The notes under the pieces were generated by a model, which was not told where the DNA came from, made no database searches, and was given only the letters and a program-made list of their open reading frames with translations. The translations under genes and the position numbers were made by a program. Shown piece after piece: positions 32,498 through 42,704 of a DNA stretch of 47,051 nucleotides. Positions within the stretch are counted from its first letter, which is position 1, and each line of letters begins with the position of its first letter. This DNA comes from an uncultured Clostridia bacterium (GTDB lineage: Bacteria; Bacillota; Clostridia; Saccharofermentanales; Saccharofermentanaceae): positions 1-47,051 of the forward strand of contig CALEFT010000003.1 in the NCBI GenBank assembly GCA_937876985.1, written 5' to 3'.

Positions 32498-35400
32498 ATG
32501 AACACGAGTTTCACAAGCTCGAACAAGAGACTTATTACAATTATTTCTTGTGCTTTGCTGACGATTTGTTTGCTGCTAGGTCTTTGCTATTCGACCATTA
32601 GAGGCGACGCTTCCGTCTTTACATCTGGCAATTTTACTTATACTGTGACAGATGGCAAGGCAACTATAACATCGTACACTGGAACAGATACTAGTGTTAC
32701 GATTCCAAGCACGATTGATAGTATTCCGGTCATTGCTATCGGAGATGAGTGCTTCATGAATAATGAAGTAATTGAATCCGTTGTTATCGAAGACGGTATT
32801 GAGATAATCGGCGACTACGCTTTCCACTGTAACCGTCCTGATTATAGTTCAAGCATCACCTCGATTACCTTGCCTAATACTCTAACAACGATTGGAGATC
32901 ATGCTTTCGATTTCTGTTGGAAATTGACTTCACTTAGCATTCCTAATAGCGTTACATCTATTGGTTCTTATGCATTCAAGAATTGCAATAAAGTTACTTC
33001 TTTTACACTACCATCTAGTATCACATCTATTCCAGAGGGTTGCTTCCAAAACTGTGGAAAACTTGTAACGCTTAACCTTAACAATACTATCACGTCTATT
33101 GGTGATTATGCTTTTTCTTCTTGCCAGAAGTTATCACAGGCTTCTGCTGAATCATTGATAGCAAATACAACATACATTGGAGATGAAGCCTTCTACAATT
33201 GTAACGATATCACTTCTGTTACTTTACCATCTAGTCTTCTGAACATTGGCGAAAGTGCATTTGAAGGTTGTTATGATCTGATGACTGTTACTCTTGCAGC
33301 TAACGCTACTTACGAAGCAGATGTATTTAGGGTATGTTCAAGACTTGCTACAGCAACTATACCAGATGGAATGACAGCTATCCCTGAGGGAATCTTTAGT
33401 AGTTGTGCTAAGTTGACTGGAATTACTATTCCGGATACTGTTGTTACAATTGGAAATCGCGCGTTCGCTAGCAGTGGATTAATTAGCTTAAAGCTACCAT
33501 CTTCTGTTACAACTATAGGAGCAAGTGCTTTTTATAATTGTAAGTTTACAATGTTATCTCTGCCTGGTTCTATTACTAGTATCGGGGATGATGCTTTCAG
33601 CTATTGCAGTAATCTTAATAACGTAATGTTGCTATCTAATGCAAGTATTGGAAAATAATGCATTCCGTTCTGCATCATCTGCTCTTAGAATCACTACCTT
33701 AATCGACAGTCCACTTTATGATTATTGCATAGCTAATTCAATTACATATGCTTCTTTCTCCATCGATGCATCATCAGGAACTCATGCAATAATCACTGGC
33801 TACGAAGGAACAGCACTAGATGTAACAATCCCAAACAATTACAACGGAATTGTAATCGACGAGATTGGAGCTAACGCATTCGAAGGTAACGATACTATCC
33901 AATCTGTTGTCTCCACAACAGTAAATAATATCGGTTCAGAAGCATTCGCAGAATGTGAAAACTTGAAAACTGTTTACTCTTCATGCGATTACAACAGCAT
34001 TGGCGACTACGCATTTCAAAATTGCACTAGCCTTGTTAGTTTCAACGTAGCAAACAAGAATATAAATAGCATCGGCGAAGGTGCGTTTATGGGTTGTTCC
34101 AGTTTTACAATCTTCACTATTCCTTCGACAGTAACAGTAATCGAAGAATCTACATTTGAGAACTGCACTGAATTAGCATCCATTTCTATTCCAGAAGGAA
34201 TACAAACAATAGGAGACAGAGCTTTCTATGGTTGTTCTGGTCTTACTACAATTACTTTGCCAACTACTCTAACAACTATCGGGAACGCTGCCTTTGCTAG
34301 TTGCATTAAATTGACATCAATTGAAATTCCAAACAGCGTAACAACAATTGGCGAAAATGCTTTTGAAGTATGCTCTGCTCTCGAAGAAGTAACTCTACCT
34401 TCTTCAATTACAACAATAGGTTCTGGTGCTTTTTTGGCAACAAATATAACCGAGATTATTATTCCAAACAGCGTAACAACAATAGGCGAAAATGCTTTCG
34501 CCTATACGCCTTTAGAAAATGTAACACTCTCAACTTCACTTATCAGTATTGGTGATTATGCTTTTGAAGGGACTAACATCTCTACTATCACTCTTCCTGA
34601 TGGATTAACACATATTGGCGATAGTGCTTTTTCGGGCACCAGACTCGAGGAGATCAACATTCCAGATTCAGTTACATATATTGGCGAAGAAGCTTTTTGC
34701 GCATGTATCGATTTAGAATCTCTAACCATCCCAGAAAGTGTAACAACTATCGGTGATAACGCATTCTTGGACTGCGATAATATCGTTCTCAGCGTTTATT
34801 ACAATTCCGTTGGTCATACACATGCAGTTAATAATAATATCGAACACATTGTGATTAATCCACCAACGCCAACACCAACAGCTACACCAACAGCTACACC
34901 AACAGCTACGCCTACTAGCACTCCTACTGCAACACCAACAAGTGCGCCAACTGTAGTTCCTACAACAGCACCTGGTGCAATTCCACCAGCAACTGGAAAT
35001 ACAGTAGATAGAAGTGCAGCAGAAGCATTTGTAACTCGTTGCTATGAGCTAGTGCTAGGCAGATCACCAGATCCAACTGGTCTAAACAACTGGGTAAATT
35101 CCCTAGTGAATAATCAGAATACTGGTGCACACATGGCATACGGATTCTTCTTCTCACAGGAGTATATTAACTCTAATACAAGCAACGAAGAATTCGTAAC
35201 TACACTATACAATGTATTCCTTGACCGCGCTCCAGACCAGGGTGGCTTTAACGACTGGGTAGGTCAACTAGAAGCTGGTGCTACTAGAGAGCAGATTTTC
35301 GCTGGAGTAGCAAATTCCAGAGAGTTCTTCGCACTTTGTAATTCATATGGAATTACTGCTGGACACTACATTCAGGGCATCGACAACACTAGACAGCAGA

Positions 35401-35756
35401 ACGTAAATGCGTTTGTTGCTAGACTATATTCAATGTGCCTTGGAAGAAACGGCGACTATGACGGACAAGCCTCATGGGTACGCCAGCTTATCTACAGAGA
35501 GAATTCTGGAGCAGGCGTTGCCTATGGATTCTTCTTCTCACCTGAGTTTATTAACCGCAACCTCACGAACGAAGAATATGCTGCAACACTATACAGAGTA
35601 CTCCTAGGACGAGAGCCAGATCAGGCAGGCTTCAACGATTGGGTATCACAGCTAAATAACGGAGCAGATAGACTAAGCACTTTCCGCGGATTTGCTCATT
35701 CGCAGGAGTACACAAATATCTGTAATAGCTACGGTATCGAGAGGGGAACAATCTAA
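32498..35756 (+). pseudogene. BspA-like leucine-rich repeat surface protein with DUF4214 domains, frameshifted
   Basis: Two overlapping frames (32498-33658 and 33639-35756) make up one gene. The first opens with a signal peptide (MNTSFTSSNKRLITIISCALL...) after GGAGG and runs through many BspA-type LRR units such as LTTIGDHAFDFCWKLTSLSIPNSVTSIG. It ends at SNASIGK-stop; the next frame continues at NNAFRS, so dropping one A in GGAAAATAAT would restore ASIGNNAF, a perfect repeat unit. The second frame adds about 12 more LRR units, a Pro/Thr linker (PTPTATPTATPT) and two DUF4214 domains with FFFSQEYIN and FFFSPEFIN. The joined product would be near 1,085 residues and probably cell-surface or matrix-binding. 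The frameshift may be a real mutation, a phase switch or a base-call error. Confidence 0.85.
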
Positions 35757-35825
35757 ACTTCTGATCAAGCTTCTGATTACGCTTGCTAGCTAATTAGATA
35801 GTAAAACTAATACTAGTCAAAAACA

Positions 35826-35868
35826 AATAATACCTAATTCGTGAATCTTCGAATTAGGTATTATTTTG
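35826..35868 (+). terminator. Terminator of the surface protein gene
   Basis: AATACCTAATTCG (35829-35841) pairs perfectly with CGAATTAGGTATT (35850-35862) and is followed by ATTTTGTT. Confidence 0.85.
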
Positions 35869-35953
35869 TTGAACTAACATCAAGATTACCTTCTATATAA
35901 AAGAATTCCTAAATACAAGAATTGGCCATTTGGGAATCCTACTACCATCGATA

Positions 35954-36640
35954 TTAAATCAAAGCAACCAATATAAGCGCCGGAAGATTATTCATGATAT
36001 GTAGCAACACTGGCACCGTAGCATTCTTACTTAAAACCAAAGCTACTCCATATACTATTCCCGTAACAAACTGAGGAAGATTGTACAAGAATTCCTCTAG
36101 AGTAAACGCATGCATGTGTACAAGCATAAATAGAGCTGCTGCTACTAGTATTGCGATGAGCTTTTTGCTTTTCGCTCTAGTCGAACTAGCAGAGGTAATT
36201 GGCGCTAGCCTAAAGACAACCTCTTCTGTCACAGGGCCCATTATTCCTAGAGCTATTATCAATAACAGTGCTGGGAATTTTCCTTGAAGCTCCGAGACGG
36301 AATGCTCGTTTAAGGATTGATAATCTGGGTTTATAAACATAAGTGGTATCAGTGCGAGATTGCTTAGAAGTATATCCGAGATAAAAGCTGCAATTAGTAT
36401 GCCAAAGGTTTTGCCGGTGTGCTGCTTCCACAAAGAGATTCCTTCTTTGAATTCATTCCAGAACAGGGCAATTCCTGAGTTTCCTATTGCGATATAAGAT
36501 ACCATTTGAAGCGTTACTGAAAACCGCATTGGCATGTCAAGGAATTGCAATAGGATTTTTGTGTAGATAACATGTACTGGAAGATAAGCTAGTAGTAGGA
36601 AAATGGATAATTTGAGACCTTTCTTGTTCTGTTCAATCAT
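35954..36640 (-). CDS. CPBP-family intramembrane glutamic protease
   Basis: The membrane protein of 228 residues carries the three CPBP/CAAX-protease motifs: EEVVFR (catalytic Glu-Glu and Arg), FMLVHM (second motif with His), and LLHIMNN (third motif with His and Asn). About six hydrophobic segments surround them. Bacterial members act in bacteriocin self-immunity or prenyl-protein-like processing. The ATG at 36640 follows AAGGAG by 11 bases. It starts 28 bases after the XRE gene, so the pair is one operon. Confidence 0.92.
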   Translation of the reverse strand: MIEQNKKGLKLSIFLLLAYLPVHVIYTKILLQFLDMPMRFSVTLQMVSYIAIGNSGIALFWNEFKEGISLWKQHTGKTFGILIAAFISDILLSNLALIPLMFINPDYQSLNEHSVSELQGKFPALLLIIALGIMGPVTEEVVFRLAPITSASSTRAKSKKLIAILVAAALFMLVHMHAFTLEEFLYNLPQFVTGIVYGVALVLSKNATVPVLLHIMNNLPALILVALI

Positions 36641-36668
36641 TTGTTGATTCGCTCCTTGCAAATTGTGA

Positions 36669-37241
36669 TTAATTCACAACAGAAACGGAAGAACATAGTA
36701 GAAGCAGCAATATACCAAGTGCTACCAGGATGAGAAGAGCCGCATAATACACCTTGCTATCAGCACTATCAAAAGCAGAATTTTTCTTATCTATAGCGAT
36801 TGTCCTAATTAATAGACCGACGCCGGAAGCCGCATAGATGCACATAACTATTGTCAAGACTATTCCGTATAGCGGAGTATTATTAAATAGTGACATACCA
36901 ATAAGAAGCAAAATCGAGACAACATAAATTAGTATTGTTGTTTTTCGCTCAAGCTTACGATTTGATATGGTAATATCAATGGCATTAGAAATAGCTTCGT
37001 CTACCTTCTGTGGCTTCATATCAGCATCGTCCTTAAGCTTACTATGCATAAGTTCTGCGATAGTAACGCCAAGCTCCTTAGCTAACGGCTCTAGCATTAC
37101 GACGTCTGGATAGCCATGACCATTTTCCCAACGGCTTATCGCCTTATCCGTAACGCCTAGTTTTTCTGCCAACTCCTTTTGTGTATAGCCCTTTGCTTTT
37201 CTTTGCTCAGCTATAAATCTACCGAATTGTTGTGTGTTCAT
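36669..37241 (-). CDS. XRE-family regulator with C-terminal membrane helices
   Basis: Residues 1-65 form a Cro/C1-type helix-turn-helix (FIAEQRKAKGYTQKELAEKLGVTDKAISRWENGHGYPDVVMLEPLAKELGV). After a linker the rest has four hydrophobic segments with short loops, so the repressor is tethered to the membrane. This plan is widespread in Firmicutes beside membrane proteins, as here beside a CPBP protease. The ATG at 37241 has AGGAG eight bases upstream; an ATG two codons earlier is too close. Confidence 0.92.
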   Translation of the reverse strand: MNTQQFGRFIAEQRKAKGYTQKELAEKLGVTDKAISRWENGHGYPDVVMLEPLAKELGVTIAELMHSKLKDDADMKPQKVDEAISNAIDITISNRKLERKTTILIYVVSILLLIGMSLFNNTPLYGIVLTIVMCIYAASGVGLLIRTIAIDKKNSAFDSADSKVYYAALLILVALGILLLLLCSSVSVVN

Positions 37242-37378
37242 TGTCATCTCTCCTGCAGTAAAGATTTCATCGCAACGATATCAAAAAGCCCCACCATACA
37301 CAATCTATGATTCGTAGAGTCGCGTTTTTTGTCAAATTTCCAAAACGACGCACGCTCTAGCTTACGCCCTAACTATCT

Positions 37379-38029
37379 TCACTTCTCAATAGAAAAGTCT
37401 GTCACCTCTGGCAAAATCCCAAGCTCGGTAAGCTTCGTGCGAACAGCCGTAATGTCTTCTAGCATCGGAATCTTCTGCTTCGGATCGCGAAGCGCATATG
37501 CCGGATGGAAAGTCGTCATAATGTAGTAGTTTCCGCGCTTAATGAAGTTTCCGCGCACCTCATGCATATTGGGTTTCTGATTAAAAAACGCCTCATACGC
37601 CGTCGCCCCACACAGCAAAACCATCTTAGGACTAACTAGCTCAAACTGCTTCGCCAAAAGCTTCTTGCAAGACAAAATCTCGCTCGCAGTTGGACGTCTA
37701 TTCTCTGGCGGACGGCATTTAACAATGTTACAAACATGTATTTCATCGGGCTTAAAGCCTGCTGTCGTAAGCAAAAGCTGCAACAACTGCCCAGACCTAC
37801 CAACAAACGGCTTTCCCTGCTCATCCTCGTTCTTGCCTGGCGCCTCGCCCACAACCATCAGCGGCGCAGAAGTATTTCCACGGTAAATTACGACAGAATT
37901 ACGCGTCTTACTTAACCCGCACTCACGACACTCCCTACACTCCTTCTCGAAAAGCATCCACTTCTCACTAACACCAGCGTTCCCTGCGTTATTGTTTTGC
38001 TCGTTTTGTCCATTTTGTCCGTTTTGCAT
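37379..38029 (-). CDS. Uracil-DNA glycosylase, family 4 (Fe-S)
   Basis: The enzyme removes uracil from DNA. It has the family 4 motif GEAPGKNEDEQGKPFVGRSGQLL, NIVKCRPPENRRPTASEILSC and the C-terminal HPAYALR. The four [4Fe-4S] ligands are visible: CRECGL pair, the Cys of KCRPP and the Cys of ILSC. A short Gln/Asn-rich lead (MQNGQNGQNEQNN) precedes the domain and is encoded by a small tandem repeat. Start 38029 is preferred because AGGTG lies eight bases before; a GTG three codons earlier is possible. An exact decamer copy is at 37946-37955. Confidence 0.95.
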   Translation of the reverse strand: MQNGQNGQNEQNNNAGNAGVSEKWMLFEKECRECRECGLSKTRNSVVIYRGNTSAPLMVVGEAPGKNEDEQGKPFVGRSGQLLQLLLTTAGFKPDEIHVCNIVKCRPPENRRPTASEILSCKKLLAKQFELVSPKMVLLCGATAYEAFFNQKPNMHEVRGNFIKRGNYYIMTTFHPAYALRDPKQKIPMLEDITAVRTKLTELGILPEVTDFSIEK

Positions 38030-38074
38030 ACAATTCACCTGCCAAATCTATTCGAAGTCCACACCTAATAAAGG

Positions 38075-38410
38075 TTAGAAAACAATCACCGTGATTCCAT
38101 CATTTCCACGTGCCCAATCCGAATCGCCCTTTACTTGAGGATATCGCTCAACCATGCGGCGACCGTTATCAGAGAATGGTCCAAACTGTTCTCCGGGACA
38201 GAAGGCACGAATGGTACCAGTTCGAACATATTCACGAAGGGCGCGTTGTGTCGCCGCTTTGATAGCGCCACCTTGCCCAGTCGAACCGTAACCATGGATA
38301 ATCTTAGCCTGCTTTGTTCCTGTTCTGCGAAGCGTAACAATCTCATTCTTGAGACGAACCATAGCAGCATCAACCGTCGGCATTCCATATTCGATGTTAA
38401 TTGTTTTCAT
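38075..38410 (-). CDS. Smr-domain protein
   Basis: This 111-residue protein is a stand-alone Smr-like domain: a helix-turn region (GMPTVDAAMVRLKNEIVTLRRTGTKQAK) and the strand-loop IIHGYGSTGQGGAIKAATQRALREY, corresponding to the IxHGxGxG motif of small MutS-related proteins. These are associated with nuclease or nicking activity on DNA or RNA. The C-terminal part (WARGNDGITVIVF) is the last strand. The ATG at 38410 is chosen over a TTG at 38419 because of the ribosome-site spacing. It is just upstream of the glycosylase gene and may share its transcript. Confidence 0.88.
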   Translation of the reverse strand: MKTINIEYGMPTVDAAMVRLKNEIVTLRRTGTKQAKIIHGYGSTGQGGAIKAATQRALREYVRTGTIRAFCPGEQFGPFSDNGRRMVERYPQVKGDSDWARGNDGITVIVF

Positions 38411-38499
38411 ATTGGTCAAAACCCTTCTATCCTGAACACTTTTTTACATTATGAGAAAGATTATAGCAAAAGCACGCAATAAGGTGGTAGAATTCTTAT

Positions 38500-39279
38500 A
38501 TGAGACTAGATAAATTTTTGGCAAACAGTGGATGCGGATCAAGAAGTGATGTAAGAAAGAGCATTTCAAGAGGACTAGTAACAGTAAATTCTATTGTAGT
38601 TCGCGATGCTGGTCTATCACTTCAAGATGATGACATCGTTACATATATGGGACGCGCGATTGGCAGACGCGCGAATAATTTTCTATACTTTGTTTTGGAT
38701 AAGCCGGATGGCGTACTAACAGCAATGGAGGACGCGCGACACGAATGCGTTGGCGATTATATCCCGTCAGCACTTCGCGGCAAGAAGCTCGCACCTGTCG
38801 GCAGACTCGATTTCCATACAACTGGACTACTAATCATCACAAACGACGGCGAGCTATCGCACCGCCTCACAAGTCCTCGTTACAACATTTCCAAAAGATA
38901 CCGAGTCACCTATACTGGCGCACCACTAACTGACAAAGAAGTTCTCGAAGCCAAGGAAGGCATTACTCTCACAGACATGGACGAGCCAATTAAACTAAAG
39001 CCCGCCGAGCTAAAGCTTATCGACGACTCAACATGCGAACTAGTTTTGACCGAAGGCAAGACACATCAGGTTCGTCGCATGATTGCACATTGGAATAGAA
39101 GCGTAGAACTACTACATCGCGAAGCTGTTGGCCCGATTTGTTTGAGCGAATTATATGCTTTTCGAGAGGGGCAAAAGGAAATGCAAGAGTTGGAAGCAAA
39201 TGCAAATGCAAAAGGCCAACTCTTCGAGCTTAGTGAAGAGCAAGTTGCGGCTTTGCGTGAATTGTGCGGACTTAATTGA
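38500..39279 (+). CDS. RsuA/RluB-type pseudouridine synthase
   Basis: An N-terminal S4 RNA-binding domain (MRLDKFLANSGCGSRSDVRKSISRGLVTVNSIVV) is followed by the synthase domain: FVLDKPDGVLTAMED, then KKLAPVGRLDFHTTGLLIITNDGELSHRLTSP with catalytic Asp104 in GRLD, and EGKTHQVRRMIAHWNRSVELLHREAVGPI. The residue two after the catalytic Asp is usually Asp and here is His (GRLDFHT). It modifies ribosomal RNA uridines; RsuA (16S U516) or RluB/E-type specificity cannot be decided. AAGGTGG is the likely ribosome site, somewhat far. An exact decamer copy is at 39157-39166. Confidence 0.93.
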   Translation: MRLDKFLANSGCGSRSDVRKSISRGLVTVNSIVVRDAGLSLQDDDIVTYMGRAIGRRANNFLYFVLDKPDGVLTAMEDARHECVGDYIPSALRGKKLAPVGRLDFHTTGLLIITNDGELSHRLTSPRYNISKRYRVTYTGAPLTDKEVLEAKEGITLTDMDEPIKLKPAELKLIDDSTCELVLTEGKTHQVRRMIAHWNRSVELLHREAVGPICLSELYAFREGQKEMQELEANANAKGQLFELSEEQVAALRELCGLN

Positions 39280-39318
39280 CGCGACCAAAGGCGGCGCGAC
39301 TAGACTAGCAGGCGCACC

Positions 39319-40362
39319 TTAGTAAGCCATAGACTGAAGAATCGACACGAGAGTATTCTCTGCAACGATGTAGTCCTTGCAGTCGCGATAAATTCCAAAA
39401 GTCAAATTCGGCGTAGTCTCAGGCCACAAGCTGTGATAACCCCACTCTGCCATGATAGCAGCATCCTCAATCTGGAGCGCAATAATGTGCTGCTCTGTAG
39501 AGAAATTCTCCATCTCTTCTTCATCACTTGTATATGTGTCGGAGTCAAGGCCGACATACTCTGCATACGCATTCGAAAGCTCGTGATACTCGCGCTCACT
39601 CATGTAGATTGGCGTGATAGAATTGTAGAATTCAGTCGGAAGCTGCGTCTCAAGCGCCACATAAACATCATCAAGCGGAACCAAGTCGTCAAAGTAGTAG
39701 CCGACGGTAAGATTATCGCTCACAAGAAGTTCTGGCTGAGACAAAAACATCGTCGCAGCAGACTGATCAGAGTACGCCCGAGCCGACTCGCCCTGGTCGT
39801 TTGGCACAACAGTGTCCACGTAATTTAGAAATGGATTCTCGAAGCCGAGCTGGTCCACTAGAAACGACTCCATATATCGCGTATCAACATCAAAATGTCC
39901 AAGCGACACAACACCTACATCATATTCTTTCTTGAAAAGCATGCTCCTAGCAATAGAGATAACACACGCGGCAACGACCACAATAACGAGGATTTTGAAC
40001 CAATTATAGTGGAAGAAATTTTGCCATTCTGCAGCAGTCTTACCCAAATACTTTGGCGCCTTGTCATGTGCCTCAACTGCCGCCTTACGTCTAGCTGCTC
40101 TACCCGATGCAATATCATATGCGCACGACAAGTCAGCCTCGCGCTGCGCACGCTCTGTATCGTCCGCGATGCTTCGCGCATTCTTAGAAAGCTGCCAGAA
40201 TTTCTCATCAATAGCAAAAGCATTCGCCGTCTTCGGCAATCCAAGATACTCCAATGCTTCATCTATAGACATTGCCTCGACTTCAGGCGAAGCTTTAATC
40301 ACGTCATTAGACGTAGTATTTTCATTATTCTTCGTAATATTGTCATCTTTCTTGCTAGCCAT
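39319..40362 (-). CDS. Membrane protein with J-like domain
   Basis: The start at 40362 (MASKKDD) follows GGAGG. A charged lead is followed by a region resembling a J domain or the related helical unit (SIDEALEYLGLPKTANAFAIDEKFWQLSKNARS...READLSCAYDIASGRAARR), without the HPD that activates Hsp70. One membrane helix (FKILVIVVVAACVISIARSML, about 121-142) separates it from a roughly 205-residue acidic outer domain. The outer part has no recognised family. The protein likely links a cytosolic partner to an extracellular domain. Monocistronic. Confidence 0.75.
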   Translation of the reverse strand: MASKKDDNITKNNENTTSNDVIKASPEVEAMSIDEALEYLGLPKTANAFAIDEKFWQLSKNARSIADDTERAQREADLSCAYDIASGRAARRKAAVEAHDKAPKYLGKTAAEWQNFFHYNWFKILVIVVVAACVISIARSMLFKKEYDVGVVSLGHFDVDTRYMESFLVDQLGFENPFLNYVDTVVPNDQGESARAYSDQSAATMFLSQPELLVSDNLTVGYYFDDLVPLDDVYVALETQLPTEFYNSITPIYMSEREYHELSNAYAEYVGLDSDTYTSDEEEMENFSTEQHIIALQIEDAAIMAEWGYHSLWPETTPNLTFGIYRDCKDYIVAENTLVSILQSMAY

Positions 40363-40468
40363 AACTGCCTCCATTTTTGACTAGACCTATTGTAACTCAT
40401 TTTGAAGAAGTTGGCTTATTATTTTGAAGTATAATTGTGTCAAATAGCGACTTTGCAAGTTTGCTCTG

Positions 40469-40531
40469 TTTTGCAAAGTGGTATAAGAAATCAGCAATAA
40501 TTCATACCGTTATTCAAACCAAGGCCTCAAA
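40469..40531 (-). repeat. Inverted copy of the 73-bp hairpin repeat
   Basis: The reverse complement matches the unit at 28413-28485 over about 60 bases, including GGTTTGAATAACGGTATG and TGATTTCTTATACCACTTTG. It lies in the 3' flank of the P-type ATPase gene, in sense with that gene. Confidence 0.85.
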
Positions 40532-40540
40532 ACTACAGCA

Positions 40541-42646
40541 TCACTTCAATGCGCGAAGCGAATTAAGTACAGCAAGGACAAGAACTCCAATATCTGCAAA
40601 AACTGCGAGCCACATGCTTGCGTAGCCGAGCGCGCCGAGCACAAGACAAATGATTTTGACTAAGATAATGAACACGATATTTTGCCTAACGATGCCCATG
40701 ATGCGCGAGGCTTGCAAAATCGCCTCTCCGATTCGAAGCGGATTGTCATCCATAATCACTACATCGGCAGCCTCTACCGCCGCATCACTACCAAGCGCAC
40801 CCATCGCAAGTCCAACATCAGCACGAGCTAATACAGGCGCGTCATTAATTCCATCTCCAGCGAAAAGAACCTTCTCCTTAGCCTCATCACCTCTATCGGC
40901 AATTGAGGATAGAATTGACTCTAGTGCCTCGACCTTTTGTTCAGGCAAAAGGTTTGCTCTGTAGCCATCAAGTCCAAGTTTTTGTGATACACAAGCTGCT
41001 ACCTTATCGTTATCACCAGTAAGCATCTCGATATGAGACACACCAGCCTTACGCATGAGGGATATGGCCTTAGCAGAAGTGTCCTTAATAATATCCGAAA
41101 TAGCTATTTGTCCTGCAAAAACATCATTCACAGACACATATACAACTGTCGCATCACCAGACTCAGCCACACCATCACTTCCCAAAGCTCTAGATTCAAC
41201 CGCAGCATTTCCAATTAGGCGGCTGTTTCCGATTTTGATGACATATTCCGCTTGGCTTCCTAAGCCACTAGAAATCTTGGCAACTATGCCACGGCCAGAT
41301 TGTTCCTGAATATCAATCAAAGATAATTTTGCTAGGTCGCCATAGGATAAGCCGCCAATCAAGGAAATCGGCGTATTAAGCAAGTCAGGATTTGACTCAA
41401 TCAGAGAATCGGCATAGCGATTGATACTGCGCGCAATTGGGTGCGACGAATATTTTTCGATTAAGGAGGCGAGCAAAACAAGTTCTGGGGATGGTTCGTT
41501 TACGACCTCGAAAACGCCGCGCGTGAGAGTTCCTGTTTTGTCCATGACGACGTGGCGAACAAAACTTAGCTGCTCGAGATATGTGGAGCCTTTGACGAGG
41601 ATGCCGCGCTTGCTCATGGAGCCGATACCGGCAAAAAAGCACATCGGCACACTCACAACGAGAGCACATGGGCAGCTAATAACAAGGAACGTGAGCGCAC
41701 GGTAAACCCACGAAAGAGCGTCTGCGCGATCAACGCCTGCTACACCAATAACCGCAAGCGCACACGGAACAACCGCGAGAGCCAAAGCCAAATAGACGAC
41801 AATCGGAGTGTAAATCTTGGCAAACTTACTTATGAACGCCTCGGAACGCGACTTACGCGAACTTGCGTCAGATACAAGTTCGAACATGCGCGACACAGTC
41901 GAATCAGAAAACTCGCGCGTCGTCTTGATGCGAAGTGCGCCGTCCTGACTAATCGAACCACTGTAAACCACGTCTCCTACACCGACACGGCGCGGCACGG
42001 ATTCACCAGTAATTGCGCTTGTGTCAATACTTGCGTGACCGCTTACTACTTCACCGTCAATCGGCACGCGGACACCGGGGTTTACGACAATAATGGAGTC
42101 CACCTCGACTAGCGATGGGTCAACTTCGACAACCGAGATGTTGCCTTCTGCGTCGCGCTTTTCGACGGCGGCGATGTCAGGTCGAATGTCTAGGAGACCA
42201 ATGATTTCGCGGCGAGATTTGCCAACCGCGATACTCTCGGCAAGCGTGCCCACCTGATAGAAAAGCATAACCGCCACCGCCTCAGTAAACTCACCCTTGC
42301 CCAAAACCCCGAGCACCAACGCGCCCACCGTCGCAACTGCCATAAGGAAGCACTCGTCCATCGCTTGACCACGCATAATCTTGTGAAACGCGTCAAGTAA
42401 AATGTCGTACCCAATCACCAAATACGGAATCAGGTAGAGCGCAAGCATCACAAGACGCACAGCTAGATCGCCACTATTTGCAGCAAAACCGAGTCGCTGA
42501 ACCAGGCCCGCGATTGGCCCACCAAGTATCACAAGCATAATCACCATCGCAAGCGATACGAGGATACGGATTAGCTTTTTCTTTTGTTTTTTGGTGAGCA
42601 TCATTTGAGACTTACCGCCTCGCGACGCTCTCTTTGATTCATTCAT
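40541..42646 (-). CDS. Heavy-metal P1B-type ATPase lacking the N-terminal HMA domain
   Basis: The 701-residue efflux pump has the motifs TGES (213-216), the metal-site CPC in ISCPCALVVS (325-327), the phosphorylation site DKTGT (Asp369), MLTGDNDKVA and FAGDGINDAP. The last helix reads DIGVLVLAVLNSLRALK, whose Asp fits the Zn2+/Cd2+/Pb2+ class (ZntA/CadA). It lacks the usual N-terminal metal-binding domain and instead has a basic N-terminus (SQMMLTKKQKKKL). A separate HMA protein is encoded 58 bases upstream on the same strand and a metal-responsive regulator lies divergent. Confidence 0.93.
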   Translation of the reverse strand: MNESKRASRGGKSQMMLTKKQKKKLIRILVSLAMVIMLVILGGPIAGLVQRLGFAANSGDLAVRLVMLALYLIPYLVIGYDILLDAFHKIMRGQAMDECFLMAVATVGALVLGVLGKGEFTEAVAVMLFYQVGTLAESIAVGKSRREIIGLLDIRPDIAAVEKRDAEGNISVVEVDPSLVEVDSIIVVNPGVRVPIDGEVVSGHASIDTSAITGESVPRRVGVGDVVYSGSISQDGALRIKTTREFSDSTVSRMFELVSDASSRKSRSEAFISKFAKIYTPIVVYLALALAVVPCALAVIGVAGVDRADALSWVYRALTFLVISCPCALVVSVPMCFFAGIGSMSKRGILVKGSTYLEQLSFVRHVVMDKTGTLTRGVFEVVNEPSPELVLLASLIEKYSSHPIARSINRYADSLIESNPDLLNTPISLIGGLSYGDLAKLSLIDIQEQSGRGIVAKISSGLGSQAEYVIKIGNSRLIGNAAVESRALGSDGVAESGDATVVYVSVNDVFAGQIAISDIIKDTSAKAISLMRKAGVSHIEMLTGDNDKVAACVSQKLGLDGYRANLLPEQKVEALESILSSIADRGDEAKEKVLFAGDGINDAPVLARADVGLAMGALGSDAAVEAADVVIMDDNPLRIGEAILQASRIMGIVRQNIVFIILVKIICLVLGALGYASMWLAVFADIGVLVLAVLNSLRALK

Positions 42647-42704
42647 ATTAATACCAACTTTCTTAATCTTTCCTAATCACCGTCGAAAAACCAACAAAAG
42701 CTAA

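Noticed and set aside
33639..33660. Programmed frameshift joining the two surface protein frames
   Set aside because: The change needed is +1 without a rare codon or stimulatory structure that I can see; a one-base insertion is simpler.
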